Source: Halobacteriovoraceae bacterium (GTDB lineage: Bacteria > Bdellovibrionota > Bacteriovoracia > Bacteriovoracales > Bacteriovoracaceae). Taken from it: a stretch of DNA of 64,000 bases. Where the stretch lies: contig PASP01000001.1 of assembly GCA_002712005.1 (NCBI GenBank), forward strand, positions 136,590 through 200,589, read 5' to 3'. The position numbers were made by a program, and so were the translations under genes. Numbering within the stretch: position 1 is the first letter of the stretch; the number at the start of each line of letters is the position of its first letter. The notes beneath the pieces are model-generated. The model made no database searches. It was not told where the DNA came from and saw nothing but the letters and a program-made list of their open reading frames with translations. Positions 9,180 to 17,255 of this stretch are shown in pieces.

Positions 9180-9823
9180 CGTTTCTTTCGAGTCCTTTTT
9201 CTTGGCTTCTTCTTTGTATCTTTAAAATTCTTTTCAATTTCATCAATCCCGCGATCTTCTTTATGATTAGGATTGTAACGATATGCTTCAATTGTAACCT
9301 TAGCATTAATTAATTGAAATCTTCCTCGCTGCTTTTCCTCTGATTTTTTAATCTCAACATTTTTAATATTGAGAAGTCTTTCACTAACACCAATCTTTTC
9401 AAAAAAGATTAGCATTTGAAGGTATGTTCCTGAGGCAGAAAGTTCATATCTCTTTGTAAAATAGAAACCTTTATTTTCTTCAATACCAGGAGAAAGATAA
9501 ATATTCTTTATATTAAGACCTTCAGCAATTTCTTTAATCATCGCCAAGTTCTCAGCATCTTTAATTGTTTCAGGAAGCTTTCTTTGAAGAGTCTCAACCT
9601 CTTTTGCTACAATTTCAATATTTTGCTTAGCTTCTTCAATATCTCGTAAGTACTCTTTAATTTGCCTCTTCTCTCTTTGAGCTTTAGCAATTCTTTGATT
9701 AAGAACAGGTATCTGATTAGCTATTTCGAGTTTTTTGTTATTAAAGGCCTCATAGACAAGATAGCCTTCCCATGCTCCCCAAAGCAAAATTAAAATATGA
9801 ATTTTTTGAATCAAACCCATCAT
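9176..9823 (-). CDS. pilO: Type IV pilus inner-membrane assembly protein PilO
   Basis: PilO pairs with PilN to form the periplasmic part of the alignment complex. The 215-residue protein has one N-terminal membrane segment (IHILILLWGAWEGYLVYEAF), a long coiled coil (residues about 35-85) and a ferredoxin-like domain (YLSPGIEENKGFYFTKRYEL; TYLQMLIFFEKIGVSERLLN). The C terminus is strongly basic (KKPRKRTRKKR). Its stop TGA is directly followed by TAA. It lies between pilN and pilP in the standard order. Confidence 0.9.
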   Translation of the reverse strand: MMGLIQKIHILILLWGAWEGYLVYEAFNNKKLEIANQIPVLNQRIAKAQREKRQIKEYLRDIEEAKQNIEIVAKEVETLQRKLPETIKDAENLAMIKEIAEGLNIKNIYLSPGIEENKGFYFTKRYELSASGTYLQMLIFFEKIGVSERLLNIKNVEIKKSEEKQRGRFQLINAKVTIEAYRYNPNHKEDRGIDEIEKNFKDTKKKPRKRTRKKR

Positions 9824-9830
9824 ATTTTAA

Positions 9831-10451
9831 TTACCTTCCTTGGGTAAAAGGATCAAAGACTTCAACTTTTCCCTTAATAGAAAATTTTTCAACTCTAAAT
9901 GTTTCACCCTGATAGATTTCCTCTTCTGTTTTTGAGTCAGATAACTGGAGTGTTCTACCGAAGTAAGGGCTCTCATTTAAATTCACAATAAATTCACCAA
10001 TACTCGTATAGGAGTCTGTTCCCCCTTCAATAAGAATATTGTTTTCTGGATCAATGACCAAGTTTTCAAACCAAACATTGTCCGGTGTAGAGCGAGCTAT
10101 TTTTTCCAAAACATATCTTGGATTAGTTTTCGCTTTAATAATTTTATCCACTTGCTCAGTTCTTGTTTTTAATTTTTCAATCTGTTCATTAAACGCTAAA
10201 AGCTGAGCTTTAATATTTTCATTCTTTTTAATTTCTCTTCTTAAGGCCTGATACTTCTTATTAAGAGCCGTTAACTCAAGTTCTTCCTTAGCAATCTCTT
10301 CTTTAAAATGATCATCTAAAAAAGAAACGGGATAAGTAGCGATCAAATAAGATATAAGAAGTTTCTTCCATGGTAATTTACCAAGGTCGATCCCCAGAAC
10401 AACTGGAGCTTTAAACTTCTTTTTCTGTTCAATCAGGTTTATTTCAATCAT
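9831..10451 (-). CDS. pilN: Type IV pilus inner-membrane assembly protein PilN
   Basis: PilN has a short cytoplasmic N terminus that binds PilM (MIEINLIEQKKKFK matches the conserved INLL-type motif), one membrane segment (LLISYLIATYPVSFL), a coiled coil and a periplasmic domain (DNVWFENLVIDPENNILIEG; FIVNLNESPYFGRTLQL). The length of 206 aa is typical. The start codon directly follows the pilM stop, so the two are tightly coupled. Confidence 0.92.
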   Translation of the reverse strand: MIEINLIEQKKKFKAPVVLGIDLGKLPWKKLLISYLIATYPVSFLDDHFKEEIAKEELELTALNKKYQALRREIKKNENIKAQLLAFNEQIEKLKTRTEQVDKIIKAKTNPRYVLEKIARSTPDNVWFENLVIDPENNILIEGGTDSYTSIGEFIVNLNESPYFGRTLQLSDSKTEEEIYQGETFRVEKFSIKGKVEVFDPFTQGR

Positions 10452-11540
10452 CTATAATCTTCTCATCGCCAATCCGAGAACTTGTACTCCTCGATAAGCA
10501 ATTTGATTTATTTCTTCTTCTGAGAAGTCCCCACTTTTGTAAGAGACAGCATCAAACGGGTTTAATACTCGAACATCTACACCGAGCAGAGCTTCTAGTC
10601 CTTCAAGTACACCGGGTATTAATGCACTTCCTCCTGTTACGGCACAACCAACAAGAGACTCATCTGATGTTGAACTTACATAGAAATCAATTGCTTTCTT
10701 GATCTCTGAAAAGAAGGTTTCAACAACATCATCTATAATTTCTAATATTTCTTCTGGAAGATTACCATTTTCATCGCCATGGGTTTTAAGGTCTTCTGCC
10801 TCAAAATAATTAACACCCATCTGTCTTTGAATTTCTTCTGTTATAATCACGCCTCCAACATTTATTTCTTTAGAGAACATGATGACACCGGCTTTATATA
10901 TAATGAAATAGGTCGTCTGAGCTCCCATATCTAAAATAAGATAACTCTGATCGGGCTCCTCAATTTCATCACCCATAACCAATTCGAATACATTGGTTAC
11001 GGCCAAAATTCCAAGGTCTACAATTTTAACAATTCCATCGGCCTGTTCAACCAACTCTTTAAAGTTGAGAATCGTATCATTCTTGGCTGCAGCAACAATA
11101 ACATCGACTCCTCCCCCTTCATTCTCACCAATTAAATGAAAATCAACTTTTGAATCTTCGATATCAAAAGGAAGATATTGTTCGGCTTCCCAAAGAACTT
11201 GGTCTTCAATCTCTTCATCTGTTCCCCCTGCTAGTTGAAGCTTCCTAGCAAGAGTGTTAGGTCCAGAGACTCCGAGAGTTGCAACGAGAGGACTAATGCC
11301 TAGCTCTTCTGCGACCTGTCGAATTGCTTCCACAATTTCATCAGGTTTTTGAACTTCATCTTCAATAATGGCACCTTCTGGGAGTATGGCGGATGCATAC
11401 TTTACCAAGGAATATTCATTTCCTTTTTTTTCAACGAGCGCCATCTTTACGGAACTTAAACCGATATCCAGACCAACAATGGGTTTACTACCCAAAGTTA
11501 AATTTGTGATTAATTTTTTAATCTCTTTTGCAATATCCAA
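10452..11540 (-). CDS. pilM: Type IV pilus actin-like ATPase PilM
   Basis: PilM is a cytoplasmic actin/FtsA-fold protein that docks on PilN and couples the pilus motor to the envelope. The 362-residue protein shows the ATPase motifs VGLDIGLSSVKMALVEK (phosphate 1), LILDMGAQTTYFIIYKAG (phosphate 2) and CAVTGGSALIPGVLEGLE (adenosine). The start is TTG 11540 with TAGGGAA at suitable distance upstream. It is the first gene of the pilMNOPQ operon, with a good promoter at 11583-11612. Confidence 0.95.
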   Translation of the reverse strand: MDIAKEIKKLITNLTLGSKPIVGLDIGLSSVKMALVEKKGNEYSLVKYASAILPEGAIIEDEVQKPDEIVEAIRQVAEELGISPLVATLGVSGPNTLARKLQLAGGTDEEIEDQVLWEAEQYLPFDIEDSKVDFHLIGENEGGGVDVIVAAAKNDTILNFKELVEQADGIVKIVDLGILAVTNVFELVMGDEIEEPDQSYLILDMGAQTTYFIIYKAGVIMFSKEINVGGVIITEEIQRQMGVNYFEAEDLKTHGDENGNLPEEILEIIDDVVETFFSEIKKAIDFYVSSTSDESLVGCAVTGGSALIPGVLEGLEALLGVDVRVLNPFDAVSYKSGDFSEEEINQIAYRGVQVLGLAMRRL

Positions 11541-11582
11541 TTAAGATTCCCTAAACTCTCAAACAACGAAGCGTCAACGTCA

Positions 11583-11612
11583 ATTATAACTATCTAAGGG
11601 CAGTAAATTCAA
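11583..11612 (-). promoter_or_regulatory. Sigma-70-type promoter of pilMNOPQ
   Basis: On the minus strand TTGAAT (11607-11612) and TATAAT (11583-11588) are separated by 18 bases. The -10 is a perfect match, and the pilM TTG start lies about 45 bases downstream. This is the only strong candidate in the 161-base gap between pilD and pilM. Confidence 0.55.
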
Positions 11613-11701
11613 GAAATTACTGATTAATAAAGGAAGGATAAGCAAATTAGTTTTAAGCTGTTCAATAGATCGAAAGCTTTAATCTTCATAAAAATGAACT
11701 T

Positions 11702-12478
11702 TTAAGAGAAGCTAAAAATCATTTTATTAAACTCACCAATCACTTCTGGAAAAAAGATTTGAAAGAAAGAAATGACGACAATGAAAGGTCCAAAAGGTAT
11801 CGGAGTTTTTCGATCAACTACTTTGAAAATCATTAAACCCCCTGCTACAAGGGAGCCTAGTAAACAACTATAAGATATATTTTGTATGATTCCCTCTGTC
11901 CCAAGAAATAATCCCAAGGCTCCCCATAGTTTTATATCTCCTCCACCAAGCCCAATTTGTCCTTTCAAAAGATAGAATAAGTAGGTCACACCCAAGGGAA
12001 AAAGAATACCTATGGCTCCACCAAGCAACCAGTATAGGTAGGATTTATTTAAAACAACTGATCCAAAAAAAAGGATAGCTAAAAATATATTGACCTTATT
12101 GGGGATGATTTTATGCTTCAGGTCGATAACAATGATGAGTAAAAAAGAAGCAAAGACTGATATATCAAAAAAATAACTCAATGCAGCTTCGCGAGATAAC
12201 TCTGAGGGGGTATGAAAAAAAGCAAAAATGGCCATGGCCACTTCTACTAAGAAATAACTCCAAGGAATTCGACTCTTGCACTCAGAGCATTTTCCTCTTA
12301 AGAAAATATAGGAGAAAATCGGAATATTTTCATACCAATGAATAAGCTTATCGCATTGGGGACATTTACTTCTTCCATCTGCAATAGATTTTCTCACTGG
12401 AATTCGGTAGCTAAGTGCATTGAGGAAGCTTCCAATCATCGACCCGAAAACTGCTGAAAAAATTTGCCAAACTATCAT
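11702..12478 (-). CDS. pilD: Prepilin peptidase / N-methyltransferase
   Basis: PilD cuts the leader from type IV prepilins and methylates the new N terminus, in the inner membrane. The 258-residue protein has the cytoplasmic zinc loop with two CxxC pairs (KCPQCDKLIHWYENIPIFSY; GKCSECKSRIPWSY), the aspartate protease sites (VIDLKHKIIPNKVN and GGGDIKLWGALGLFLG) and several membrane helices. The likely substrate here is PilA. It overlaps the end of the upstream ABC permease gene by one base, as in the Myxococcus order pilG-H-I-D. Confidence 0.96.
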   Translation of the reverse strand: MIVWQIFSAVFGSMIGSFLNALSYRIPVRKSIADGRSKCPQCDKLIHWYENIPIFSYIFLRGKCSECKSRIPWSYFLVEVAMAIFAFFHTPSELSREAALSYFFDISVFASFLLIIVIDLKHKIIPNKVNIFLAILFFGSVVLNKSYLYWLLGGAIGILFPLGVTYLFYLLKGQIGLGGGDIKLWGALGLFLGTEGIIQNISYSCLLGSLVAGGLMIFKVVDRKTPIPFGPFIVVISFFQIFFPEVIGEFNKMIFSFS

Positions 12479-13248
12479 TAAGAGAAGTCCTTCTTATTCA
12501 TTATCCATGCTGAAATCGTACCTAAAATAAATATCCAAAGAAAAGCATAAGCTAAACTCGAGAAGAGATATGTATGAGATAGCTCCCCTTTATATAGAAC
12601 AAAGGACTTAATATTAAACTTAGAAAAATTAGGCATTAGCTTTGCGTATAAGTCGATAAATAGACTTAGTCCCTTTTCACTTTTAAATAACATGGTATCT
12701 CGCACAGACTCAACAGCATGACCCGCAATATATAAAGTAAGGCTGAACAGAACGGTTAGAATTGTATTCGTTAATAAAGATAGAAAAACTACTGCAAATA
12801 ACATCACGAGGGATTCAACAAATATAAAAAGAGCTGACCATGGAATGAGATAATGACCGTGTCCTCCAACTAACCAGTATAAAAGGAGAACAAAAAGAAA
12901 GAGTAGTAATATGTTGATGAAAAGTATCGATGATAGACCTAACATTTTACCTATATAAAAAGATGTTCTTGATACTGGCCTTGAGATAATCATGTAGAGG
13001 GTTCGATTCTTTACTTCCTTATCAATTAAAGTAGAACCCATAAAAATCGCTATTCCAACCGAGGAAAGGGAAAGTACACCTAAACCAATATCTAAACCAA
13101 CTCTAGGAGCTGCTCCATAGGTCATCTCTGAAGAAACATAAATGGCCATAGCTATGGCCACTCCTAATATCAGAATATTTAAAAGTATCTTACTTTGGTA
13201 AATCTCTTTAAAAGTCTGGTTTGCAATAATAAGAGATTGTTTAATCAT
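12478..13248 (-). CDS. pilI: ABC-2 type transporter permease, PilI equivalent
   Basis: This is a 256-residue membrane protein with about six hydrophobic helices, of the ABC-2 permease type. The segment EVKNRTLYMIISRPVSRTSF, the coupling-helix region of this family, is recognisable. It partners the ATPase encoded just upstream, whose stop overlaps its start (ATGA). In Myxococcus xanthus the pilG-H-I transporter sits at this place between pilA and pilD and is needed for pili. I use the symbol on position plus family; the sequence alone would only give ABC-2 permease. The exported substrate is unknown. Confidence 0.8.
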   Translation of the reverse strand: MIKQSLIIANQTFKEIYQSKILLNILILGVAIAMAIYVSSEMTYGAAPRVGLDIGLGVLSLSSVGIAIFMGSTLIDKEVKNRTLYMIISRPVSRTSFYIGKMLGLSSILFINILLLFLFVLLLYWLVGGHGHYLIPWSALFIFVESLVMLFAVVFLSLLTNTILTVLFSLTLYIAGHAVESVRDTMLFKSEKGLSLFIDLYAKLMPNFSKFNIKSFVLYKGELSHTYLFSSLAYAFLWIFILGTISAWIMNKKDFS

Positions 13249-14168
13249 AATGAACCATCTGTTCTATAAATTATTTGTTCTAACGAAGGACTCGTTTTCG
13301 ACACCTCTTCTATTACCCAATTACTTTTCAATGCCTCTTGCAAAAGATTATCCTTCTCATTGGCTTCAATTAAAACCTGAGTCGTGTCTGAGTTCTCATT
13401 TAATAACTTAAGGGAGGAAAACTTACTCTTTAAATTTTCAAAAGAAGAATTCATTTGCAACGAGACTTTGTATTGTAACTGAGTAGATTCTAAAATGAGG
13501 TCTTTTGTCTTGCCATCATAAACCTTTTTGCCTTCACTTATTACGACTAAAGAATCACATATTTCTTCTACATCAGAAACGATATGACTGCTAAAAAAGA
13601 CGGTTACTCCAGAGCGATTAAGCTCAACCATGATATCTTTGAAATCTTTTCGTCACAAAGGGTCAAGTCCAGAAAGGGGTTCATCCAAGATAATTAACTT
13701 AGGGTCATGAATTAAACAGCTCACAAATCCTAAACGTTGCAACATTCCTTTTGAATAATGATTAATTTTTCTATCTAAAGCAAAGTCGATCTTTAGTTTT
13801 TTTGACCAAGCGAAAATATTTTCATGAAGCTTCTTTGGAGCAACTCCTTGCAGTTTTCCTAAATAGAGACAAAACTCCATTCCCGTCATATGGGCATAGA
13901 AATAAGGGCGCTCGGGAAAATAGCCTACTTTAGCTTTAACTTCATCGATAGACTTACCCAAGTTTTCACTAAACTTTATTTCACCTGAATCTATAGATAT
14001 AAAGCCTAATAAAGATTTAATGGAAGTTGTTTTACCAGCTCCATTAGCTCCCAAAAAGCCACAAAGACTCCCTTCTTCCAAAGTAAAACTTAAGTCATTT
14101 AGTACGACTTTACCCTCTTTCCAGAAGTCTTCCTTAAAGGACTTTGTAACATTAATAAACTTGAGCAT
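13245..14168 (-). CDS. pilH: ABC transporter ATPase, PilH equivalent, with in-frame TGA
   Basis: One frame of 308 codons encodes a complete ABC-2-type ATPase, but codon 172 (13653-13655) is TGA. Before it are Walker A (GFLGANGAGKTTSIKSLLGF), the signature (HYSKGMLQRLGF) and Walker B/D-loop (LIILDEPLSGLDPL). After it, in the same frame, come RKDFKDIM, the H-loop (VTVFFSSHIVSDVEEICD) and a normal C-terminal domain. The residue at the TGA is Gly in many relatives (LDPLGR). Translation ending at the TGA would lose the H-loop. Context is TTG TGA CGA, and UGA-C is a leaky context. An internal ATG at 13631 has no clear ribosome site. Alternatives are a point-mutated pseudogene or a base error. Confidence 0.85.
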
Positions 14169-14237
14169 TTAATATATTTCGTAAACTGAGTTAATATTAT
14201 TCCTTAAGTATACTCATCTTTGAAAAATTGTGAATGA

Positions 14238-15071
14238 ATGAAACTAATATTATCCAAACCTATTAAATCATCCCTCATCTCCATTGCTCTTTGTCTAAGC
14301 TTTATAGCGGTCTATCTCCTTTATCCCCTTACAAAAAAGCCGGGCCATGATATATCTCAACAAATCAAGGCCATCAATTTTGATTCACGTATCATTAAAA
14401 TTGCTTCTCTTGGCCAACATAGAATGATTTCCTCTTTTCTCTGGATAGAAACTCTACTTAATTCCGATCTGGAACATTATGATGAAGATGACTTAGAAAA
14501 TTGGATGTTTCTACGATTTAAAACAATTACCGACCTAGATCCATATTTCTATGAGACCTATCTCTATGGTGGAATATATTTAAGTATTATCAAAGATGAT
14601 GAACAAGGTGCTACATATCTTTATGACCATGGGCTAGAAAAATTCCCAGATGATTTTTATTTAAACCTCAACGCATCTTTTCACTATTTCTATGAGATTG
14701 GAGAAGTTGAAAAGAGTTTAAAGTCTTTATCAAAAATATATAATGACTCAAGAGCTCCCTCATTTCTCACATCATTATATGCTCGAATGCAATCAACTCA
14801 TGGAGATCTTCAAAGTGCACTTGCTTTAGTTTTTGATTTATACAAGCAAACTCCTGTTGATTCACCATTAAAAGATTCATACAAGAAAAAGATCTATGCA
14901 CTTAAAGCAGAAATCGATTTAAATTGTTTGAATAACAATCCTAAAAAAACTAATTGCTCTAAGAAAGATTTCTATGGAAATGATTATTTGAGAGATGAAA
15001 ATGGAGTTTATAAGGCAAAAGAGAAGTGGGAACTATTTAGAGTAAAAAAAAAGGCCTTGACCACTAAGTAG
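14238..15071 (+). CDS. Membrane-anchored TPR-like protein at the pilG position
   Basis: This is the only + strand gene inside the pil locus. The 277-residue protein has an N-terminal signal anchor (SSLISIALCLSFIAVYLLYP) and a predicted extracytoplasmic helical-repeat domain (DPYFYETYLYGGIYLSIIKD; FPDDFYLNLNASFHYFYEIG; GEVEKSLKSLSKIYND). The C terminus is lysine-rich with two Cys. It lies exactly where Myxococcus has pilG, between pilA and pilH, but is inverted. I cannot show homology to PilG by eye, so no symbol is given. The start ATG 14238 lacks a clear ribosome site; another ATG lies four bases earlier out of frame. It converges with pilA. Confidence 0.7.
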   Translation: MKLILSKPIKSSLISIALCLSFIAVYLLYPLTKKPGHDISQQIKAINFDSRIIKIASLGQHRMISSFLWIETLLNSDLEHYDEDDLENWMFLRFKTITDLDPYFYETYLYGGIYLSIIKDDEQGATYLYDHGLEKFPDDFYLNLNASFHYFYEIGEVEKSLKSLSKIYNDSRAPSFLTSLYARMQSTHGDLQSALALVFDLYKQTPVDSPLKDSYKKKIYALKAEIDLNCLNNNPKKTNCSKKDFYGNDYLRDENGVYKAKEKWELFRVKKKALTTK

Positions 15072-15080
15072 CCAAGGCCC
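15044..15080 (-). terminator. Intrinsic terminator of pilA
   Basis: On the minus strand GGCCTTG (15073-15079) pairs with CAAGGCC (15053-15059) and is followed by nine T. It stands 13 bases after the pilA stop and lies inside the end of the convergent + strand gene. Confidence 0.85.
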
Positions 15081-15092
15081 ATTAATCAAAGA

Positions 15093-15716
15093 TTAGTAAC
15101 CTTTAATAATTTCTTTTAGAAGCTTGTTTTCGTTAATAATCCACTGTGAAGCTGTAGCAGCAGTGTTATTTTCAGAATCAATCGCACCAAGGGCACCAAC
15201 AATAAAGTATGAACCGTTGTCATCAACAGCTGGAGTTGTAAAACCTGCAGCGTTTTCAGAAGGTTGAAGAGAAGCTAGCCCAATACTTGAAATATCAGAT
15301 GCAGATGCCTTAAATCCCCCAACCGTCTTATTTCCATCAAACTGGTGTTGAGTCCCAGAAGAACTTGATGAAGTATTCGTACAAGTACCACCGTTATCAA
15401 TAACAATTTGTCTTGCGTTTGCATTGTCAGCTGCAAATCCTAATGCGTAGTAGTTTCCATCCGTTGGTGCAATGTAACCAGCATCTTCAAGACAAGTTGC
15501 AAATGCATCGTAATCAGACTGAAGAGAAGTCAAAGCAGAGTAAATTGCAGAAAGCTGAAGTTTAGCTTCTGAAGTCTTTGTCTTCGCCTGATAGCGTTTA
15601 AAGTTTGGAATGGCTACGGCCGAAAGAATACCAATAATGGCAACAACAACCATTAGCTCCACTAGCGTGAAACCTTGTTCACTTTTCTTTTCAAAATGCC
15701 TGAAAAAATTCCTCAT
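15093..15716 (-). CDS. pilA: Type IV major pilin PilA
   Basis: This is the pilus subunit, exported as a prepilin, cut by PilD and assembled by PilB/PilC. The best start is ATG 15716, six bases after AAGGAG; two codons further upstream is another open ATG that overlaps this ribosome site. The leader is 15 residues and ends in Gly15; cleavage gives Phe+1 and Glu+5 (EQGFTLVELMVVVAIIGILS). The mature domain is about 190 aa, with an alpha-1 C helix (YQAKTKTSEAKLQLSAIYSA) and two Cys near residues 77 and 112 that could form a disulfide. It is monocistronic, with its own terminator and a long leader holding an upstream ORF and a FliA-type promoter. Pili are required for prey entry in Bdellovibrio, so this gene may matter for predation. 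Confidence 0.96.
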   Translation of the reverse strand: MRNFFRHFEKKSEQGFTLVELMVVVAIIGILSAVAIPNFKRYQAKTKTSEAKLQLSAIYSALTSLQSDYDAFATCLEDAGYIAPTDGNYYALGFAADNANARQIVIDNGGTCTNTSSSSSGTQHQFDGNKTVGGFKASASDISSIGLASLQPSENAAGFTTPAVDDNGSYFIVGALGAIDSENNTAATASQWIINENKLLKEIIKGY

Positions 15717-15757
15717 GCACATCTCCTTCGTTGCCTAAAATTAAGATTTAGGCGCAT
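15713..15757 (-). CDS. Upstream leader ORF of pilA, 14 aa
   Basis: The pilA leader contains ATG at 15755-15757, preceded at seven bases by a perfect GGAGG, and an open frame of 14 codons (MRLNLNFRQRRRCA). It ends in a TGA that overlaps the pilA ATG as ATGA. The pilA ribosome site lies inside its last codons. A stem-loop (GCCTAAA / TTTAGGC, 15734-15754) sits within the ORF. This arrangement would couple pilA translation to the leader peptide. It is too short to judge from sequence alone and may be fortuitous, but the ribosome site is better than that of many real genes here. Confidence 0.45.
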   Translation of the reverse strand: MRLNLNFRQRRRCA

Positions 15758-15925
15758 TGTTAGTCCTCCAAATCCGATTGAATCAAGAGGTTGGTTGATG
15801 AGCTAAATTTTTTAGTTTTAAAATTAAGACCTATTAAATCCACTTAGAGTTAGTGACCTTCAACACATCTTTAACTAAAAAATCTTTGCTCAGTAAAATT
15901 ATACAATAAGTCTTTAATATTTTTA

Positions 15926-15953
15926 CTATCGGCAAAACGTTACATTTTATTTA
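15926..15953 (-). promoter_or_regulatory. FliA (sigma-28)-type promoter upstream of pilA
   Basis: On the minus strand TAAA (15950-15953) and GCCGATAG (15926-15933) are separated by 16 bases. The known enterobacterial sigma-28 consensus is TAAAGTTT-N11-GCCGATAA, which puts 15 bases between TAAA and GCCGATAA. The flagellin promoters in this window have 15; this one has 16. Transcription from here would give a leader of about 200 bases before pilA. Between this motif and the upstream ORF (15758-15925) I see a TATAAT at about 15901 without a good -35, and nothing else. Confidence 0.55.
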
Positions 15954-15999
15954 GTTTTCCACTTTTCAATTTTTCTTGAGTATTATTAAGAACTTAGGT

Positions 16000-17217
16000 C
16001 TACGCTCCACCAGCTGACATAAACATAGGTAGATACATGGCCACGAGGATAGTTGCGATAATCCCCCCTAAAACGACAATAATTAGTGGCTCTATCATTT
16101 TGGTCATTACACCAATCAGTTCATTAACTTCTTCTTCAAAAACATCAGATACTTTTTCTAACATTTGATCTACCTGACCAGTCTGCTCACCTACTCGAAC
16201 CATTTGAGTCACCATAGGTGGAAAATATGCAATCTTCTCTAAAGGTTCGGTTAATGTTTTCCCTTCAATAACCTTCTTTTTCACCCCAGTGAGGTCTTTG
16301 GCCATAACACCATTATCGATAGTTTCGATACATATATCTAAGGCATCAACCAGGGAGACACCTGAACCAAGCATCGTCGCAAGGGTACGACAAAAGGAAG
16401 CAAGGTTTCCTTTAATTACAATTTCACCAAAGATTGGTAATTTCATAAAAATATTATCGTAAATGACTTTTCCCGAAGGGGTTTTTACATAGGCGCTAAT
16501 CATCGAACCTAATAATATAAATCCAGGAACCATATACAAGGAGTACTCGCCTAAAAAGTCTGAGGTATCTATAACCAACTGAGTAACTGCTGGTATCTCC
16601 TGTCCCGTATCTTCAAGCATTCCAACAAACTGAGGAACAACAAAAACCATTAGACCCCAAACAACACCAGCACCAATCAGACAAACGATTATAGGATAGG
16701 TCATAGCCGATTTAATTTGCGACTTAATCTTTTCTTGCTTATCCATGTGAACAACAAGCTTATTAAGGATGGTATCTAAAATCCCTCCAGCTTCACCAGC
16801 GCGCACAAGGTTGCAATAAAGCTTATTAAAACCATTTTGATCTTTCATCGCTTCAGCAATTGTTTTCCCTTCTCCAACATCAGTAGCAATCTTTTTAATC
16901 GATTTTCTCAAAACAGGATGTTTCTGTTGCTTATACAAGATTTCCAATGATTGAATAATGGGAACACCCGCGTTCACCATGATAGCGAGTTGTTTTGTAA
17001 AACCTAATAATTCCTTAGGTCCAAAAGGCTTGGCCAATCAGTTATCAATCATCCATTCGGAAATATCAAACTCTAAAATAGAAGGTGGAGTTACAGTTTT
17101 CGGACGTAATCCACGCCCGCGTAGAATCCTACGAACTTCTTTTGCGTTCATAGCATCAACGGTTCCCGCCTCACGACGACCGTCTTTATTTACTGCTTCA
17201 TATCTCCAATTGGCCAT
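16000..17217 (-). CDS. pilC: Type IV pilus platform protein PilC, with in-frame TGA
   Basis: PilC is the inner-membrane platform on which the PilB and PilT motors act. The full frame runs from ATG 17217 for 405 residues, but codon 60 (17038-17040) is TGA. The first 59 residues match the family N terminus (MANWRYEAVNKDGRREAGTV; AKEVRRILRGRGLRP). The remainder contains both GspF domains (ELLGFTKQLAIMVNAGVPII; FGEIVIKGNLASFCRTLATM) and the closing membrane helix. An ORF beginning at the next codon (TTG 17037) has no ribosome site and would lack the N-terminal cytoplasmic segment. The TGA falls in a poorly conserved linker, so the intended residue cannot be guessed. Leaky UGA, a new nonsense mutation or a base error would all explain it. 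Confidence 0.88.
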
Positions 17218-17255
17218 AATTCTCTACAAGTATAACATAGTTTAAAATCAATAAT

